Of a stretch of 64,000 bases of DNA, positions 61,013 to 64,000 are shown one piece after another. Made by a program: the position numbers and the translations under genes. Each line of letters begins with the position of its first letter. The first letter of the stretch is position 1. Source of the DNA: Ceratothoa steindachneri. Its lineage: Eukaryota > Arthropoda > Malacostraca > Isopoda > Cymothoidae. The notes under the pieces are model-generated. The model saw only the letters and a list, made by a program, of their open reading frames with translations, was not told the origin of the DNA and did not search any database. The stretch is from NCBI GenBank assembly GCA_963969495.1, contig OZ018317.1:28166503-28230502 (forward strand). Direction: 5' to 3'.

Positions 61013-61663
61013 GGTTGAGGATAAATCCCAAAATGAGACATGTAAAATTTCTCATTTAATTAAGTACAACGTTTCGGGTATCTTACCCATCTTCTGGTCT
61101 ATAAAAGAGATTTAGAACACGTTTAAAATTACAAAAATTATAATGTACACAAAGATTGAAAATAAATTATTTAGTTAATTGAAATTATGGCAAATCGTTT
61201 GAAAACTATTGAAATTTAGATATGGGTCAATTATGGGTACTTTAAATATGCATAAATATAACACTAGTTGATTCAATTATTGGTTGACACAGATATTAGT
61301 CACTTAATGAAGCAGCAATAGTAATAAATTATTTAATAAATTGAAAATGTGAAAAAATCATTTAAAAACTTGACAGTAAATGTAGATGCTATAAATATGG
61401 ATAAATATAAAAATATACTAATTGGAGCAATTAATTGGTACACAAAAATATTAGTCACCTTTAGTGGACGGCAAAAGCGGAGAGACTGAGGAAAGATTAT
61501 AGAGGGAACCGATTAGAGATTGGTAGGTTGTGAAAATATTTTGAGTGGTTTATGAAATGAGAAGGGGAAAAGCAGTTGAATCAGAATTTAAACTGGGATT
61601 TAGTTGTTTTATAAATAATGATTCGAGAATGCGCAGGGAAGTGGAGTCCTTTGCATGTCCTAT
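61013..61663 (-). repeat. PLE-5 left inverted arm, 651 bp
   Basis: Near-identical reverse complement of 62513-63163 with the same length. It is a copy of the PLE-5 3' UTR plus the last about 110 bp of coding sequence. It starts GGTTGAGGATAAATCCCA next to (TA)n and ends exactly where the truncated RT begins. Confidence 0.95.
61069..61097 (-). ncRNA. Hammerhead-like motif, PLE-5 left arm
   Basis: On the minus strand: CAGAAGA, T, perfect stem GGGT/ACCC with a five-base loop, GAA, palindrome ACGT, then T. The U4 position reads A. Stem I has two pairs. Confidence 0.55.
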
Positions 61664-62626
61664 GATTTGAAACCGATATTTTACCGTCGTTTTGTTGACG
61701 ATACGGTTCTAATATTTAATACAGGACAACAGTCTCTTTCATTCTTTGAATATTTGAATCATCGCCATTCAAATATAAAATTCACAATTGATAAAGAAAA
61801 AGATGGAAAATTACCATTTTTATATTTTCTCATATCACGCTCCTCGCCCACCTTCACCACTTCCGTCTATCGTAAATCCTCCTTTTCTGGTCTCGGCATG
61901 AACTTTTACAGTTTTTGTGATATTTCATATAAGATCAACAACATCAAAACCCTCTTTCACCGTGGCTTTCAGCTTTCATCTGATTATTTTCTTGTTCATT
62001 CAGAATTCAGTTTTCTTATGGGTTATTTTCAAAGGAAATGTTTCCAGCCCTCACTTGTACAAAAATGTATGGGTCAATTCTTTGATAAAATATACTATCA
62101 TCCACAAGAAATTTCCTCTGTCCCCAAGGATGTCCACTATTGTCTTCTCCCTGATATTGGCCCACTCAACCTACCCTTACGCCGAAAACTTAATAAGCTT
62201 TTGAAAAGATTTTACACGCATACCAACTTCAAAATAGTTTTCCTTAACAACTTTCATATTGGAAAATTCTTTAGAACTAAAGACAGAATCCCACCTGAAA
62301 TGAGCTGTTCAGTTGTCTATAAATTCATTTGCCCCAGGTGCCACCAGGGGATCTACATTGGCAGCACTGTTCGCTCACTTGGGGCTAGGGTCTGTTCTCA
62401 TCTTGGTATTAGCTCTCGCACTGGCTCCACCTTAACCAATAAAGAAACTTCTCCCATTCGAGATCATTCAATTAAGTGTAAGACAGAAATTTCCCACAAA
62501 AACTTTCAAATTATAGGACATGCAAAGGACTCCACTTCCCTGCGCATTCTCGAATCATTATTTATAAAACAACTAAATCCCAGTTTAAATTCTGATTCAA
62601 CTGCTTTTTCCCTTCTCATTTCATAA
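61655..62626 (+). pseudogene. Penelope-like element PLE-5, 5'-truncated RT with GIY-YIG
   Basis: An intact 323-codon frame whose first Met lies in the inverted arm. Real homology starts near PIFYRRFVDDTVLIF, so the first RT catalytic motif and everything upstream are missing while the FVDD box is kept. It continues with KDGKLPFLYFLISRSSPTFT, the thumb, the linker SCSVVYKFICPRCHQGIYIG, then STVRSLGARVCSHLGISSRT (GIY-YIG with the catalytic Arg), a conserved RDHSIKC His/Cys region and the Glu of LRILESLFIKQLNPSLNSDS. The endonuclease half could still fold, but the RT cannot be functional. The stop is followed by the right arm's UTR. Confidence 0.88.
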
Positions 62627-63163
62627 ACCACTTAAAATATTTTCACAACCTACCAATCTCTAATCGGTTCCCTCTATAATCTTTTCTCAGTCTCTCCGCT
62701 TTTGCCGTCCACTAAAGGTGACTAATATTTTTGTGTACCAATTAATTGCCCCAATTAGTATATTTTTATATTTATCCATATTTATAGCATCTACATTTAC
62801 TGTCAAGTTTTTAAATGATTTTTTCACATTTTCAATTTATTAAATAATTTATTACTATTGCTGCTTCATTTAGTGACTAATATCTGTGTCAACCAATAAT
62901 TGTATCAACTAGTGTTATATTTATGCATATTTAAAGTTCCCATAATTGATCCATATCTAAATTTCAATAGTTTTCAAACGATTTGCCATAATTTCAATTA
63001 ACTAAATAATTTATTTTCAATCTTTGTGTACATTATAATTTTTGTAATTTTGAACGTATTCTAAATCTCTTTTATAGACCAGAAGATGGGTAAGATACCC
63101 GAAACGTTGTTCTTAATTAAATGAGAAATTTTACATGTCTCATTTTGGGATTTATCCTCAACC
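62513..63163 (+). repeat. PLE-5 right arm, 651 bp (end of ORF and 3' UTR)
   Basis: Pairs base for base in length with 61013-61663. The first 110 bp are coding. It ends GGGATTTATCCTCAACC, about 34 bp before (TA)n. Confidence 0.95.
63079..63107 (+). ncRNA. Hammerhead-like motif, PLE-5 right arm
   Basis: CAGAAGA, T, stem GGGT/ACCC with an AAGAT loop, GAA, palindrome ACGT, T. Stem I has three pairs, including a G-U. It lies in the 3' UTR of PLE-5. Confidence 0.55.
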
Positions 63164-63195
63164 TCAAAATAAGCCTTCTTAGAAGCAAACCTATA

Positions 63196-63299
<104 letters not shown>

Positions 63300-63353
63300 A
63301 GGATAAATCCCAGAGCCACAAAAAACGGATGCAGCATCTTTTAATTTTTCACA

Positions 63354-63385
63354 ACGTTTCGAAAACTACGAGTTTTCATCTTCAG
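63354..63385 (-). ncRNA. Hammerhead-like motif in PLE-6 3' UTR
   Basis: On the minus strand: canonical CTGAAGA, T, six-pair stem GAAAAC/GTTTTC with a five-base loop, GAA, palindrome ACGT, T. The core is fully conserved. Stem I is weak (G-U pairs). Among the best candidates for activity. Confidence 0.6.
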
Positions 63386-63830
63386 ACTAGAATAAGTTTA
63401 CAAAGTAGATACATATGAAGAAAACTTGAAAGGGCCAACAAGACATTATTTTAAATGGTGACCAATTATAAAATATCAGTAAAATGTACTATAAGTTAAA
63501 ATTTTTAAATATGACTTGGCAACAGTTAAATTTGCTTTAAAACTGACTAAAAAAATTAGTGAATAAATTTAAAGTTTATTGCAGAAATTAATTAAAATCT
63601 ATAGGAGCAATTGACCTGGCAATAGTTAAAGATAATAAATTTAAACTTTGTTTTTAATTTTGTAAAGACTGTAAGAGTTAAAAAACATTTAATATAAAAA
63701 CGGTAAATTTGGGTACTTACTAAAGTGGATCCATCCTAGAAAGTGAATGGTGGGTTTAACAAGGGGATAGTATTTATAAGTTACAGTTACGCTTGGTTTG
63801 TTAAAAAACAAACCAACTAGCAAATTGCAG

Positions 63831-64000
63831 TTAAAATGAGTTAATTAATAATGATATTGCACTTAAATCTTCATTGAGTGTAGGTTTATAGTGTTTGATA
63901 TATAAAGATTCGAGGGTTCTTAGGCAATGTTAGTTGTTGTTAAAGGCTAATACTTGAAAATTCTCAATGGAAATGTCAGTATTACAGCTTATGGTGTGTT
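63831..64000 (-). CDS. PLE-6 GIY-YIG C-terminus (partial, runs off window)
   Basis: Antisense frame entering from the right edge. It reads TISCNTDISIENFQVLAFNN, one stop, then CLRTLESLYIKHYKPTLNED and LSAISLLIN. This matches the PLE-5 tail (KNFQIIG, LRILESLFIKQLNPSLNSD, FSLLIS) position by position and contains the catalytic Glu of GIY-YIG (the E of TLES). One stop may be a real lesion. About 530 bp of 3' UTR with a hammerhead-like motif separate it from the (TA)n. Confidence 0.75.

Overview
This is AT-rich DNA from an animal genome, most likely an invertebrate. The evidence is several lineages of mariner/IS630-like transposases typical of arthropods, hAT and Tigger/pogo-type DNA transposons, non-LTR fragments, and above all many Penelope-like elements (PLEs: reverse transcriptase plus GIY-YIG endonuclease). 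An arthropod, perhaps a crustacean, is my best guess, but no host marker confirms it. I found no convincing host gene, and the window reads as a nest of transposable elements.

Layout. 0-5 kb: a decayed hAT transposase with a LINE fragment inside it, then a decayed mariner. 5.3-6.0 kb: (TA)n tracts around a tRNA-like palindrome and a PLE terminus. 7.0-14.3 kb: a satellite with a 75-bp monomer (about 97 copies) and higher-order structure, abutting a PLE reverse-transcriptase relic. 15-19 kb: a short tandem repeat, a mariner, and a fairly intact hAT transposase interrupted by (TA)n. 20-22 kb: two rearranged PLE pieces. 22-28 kb: LINE and mariner fragments, a minisatellite and a tandem duplication. 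29-34.7 kb: two PLEs bounded by inverted repeats and (TA)n tracts, an ORF-less palindrome of PLE ends, and a ribozyme-like motif. 35-37.4 kb: two mariner relics. 38.7-43.35 kb: a complete Tigger-like transposon with 20-bp TIRs and TA target duplication, itself interrupted by an insertion. 47-50.2 kb: an unclassified DNA transposon. 51-51.9 kb: a MITE-like inverted-repeat element. 52-55.2 kb: a PLE with a nearly continuous RT. 55.7-56.7 kb: a Tc1 relic. 57-64 kb: more PLE pieces, including one with two 651-bp inverted arms and one running off the right edge.

The main finding is how the PLEs are organised. About eighteen (TA)n tracts occur, and most touch a PLE end. Fourteen PLE-associated sites share one RNA-like architecture: a CTGANGA-like box, one extra nucleotide, a short hairpin, then GAA followed in most families by a self-complementary palindrome (ACGT, AGTACT, AGCT or ACTAGT). 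This matches a minimal hammerhead ribozyme whose stem III can form only between two molecules. The palindrome changes between families but stays self-complementary, and stem I also covaries in some families. I infer a family of dimer-type hammerhead ribozymes mobilised with PLEs that sit tail-to-tail on (TA)n microsatellites. All boundaries were read by eye and may be off by a few bases.
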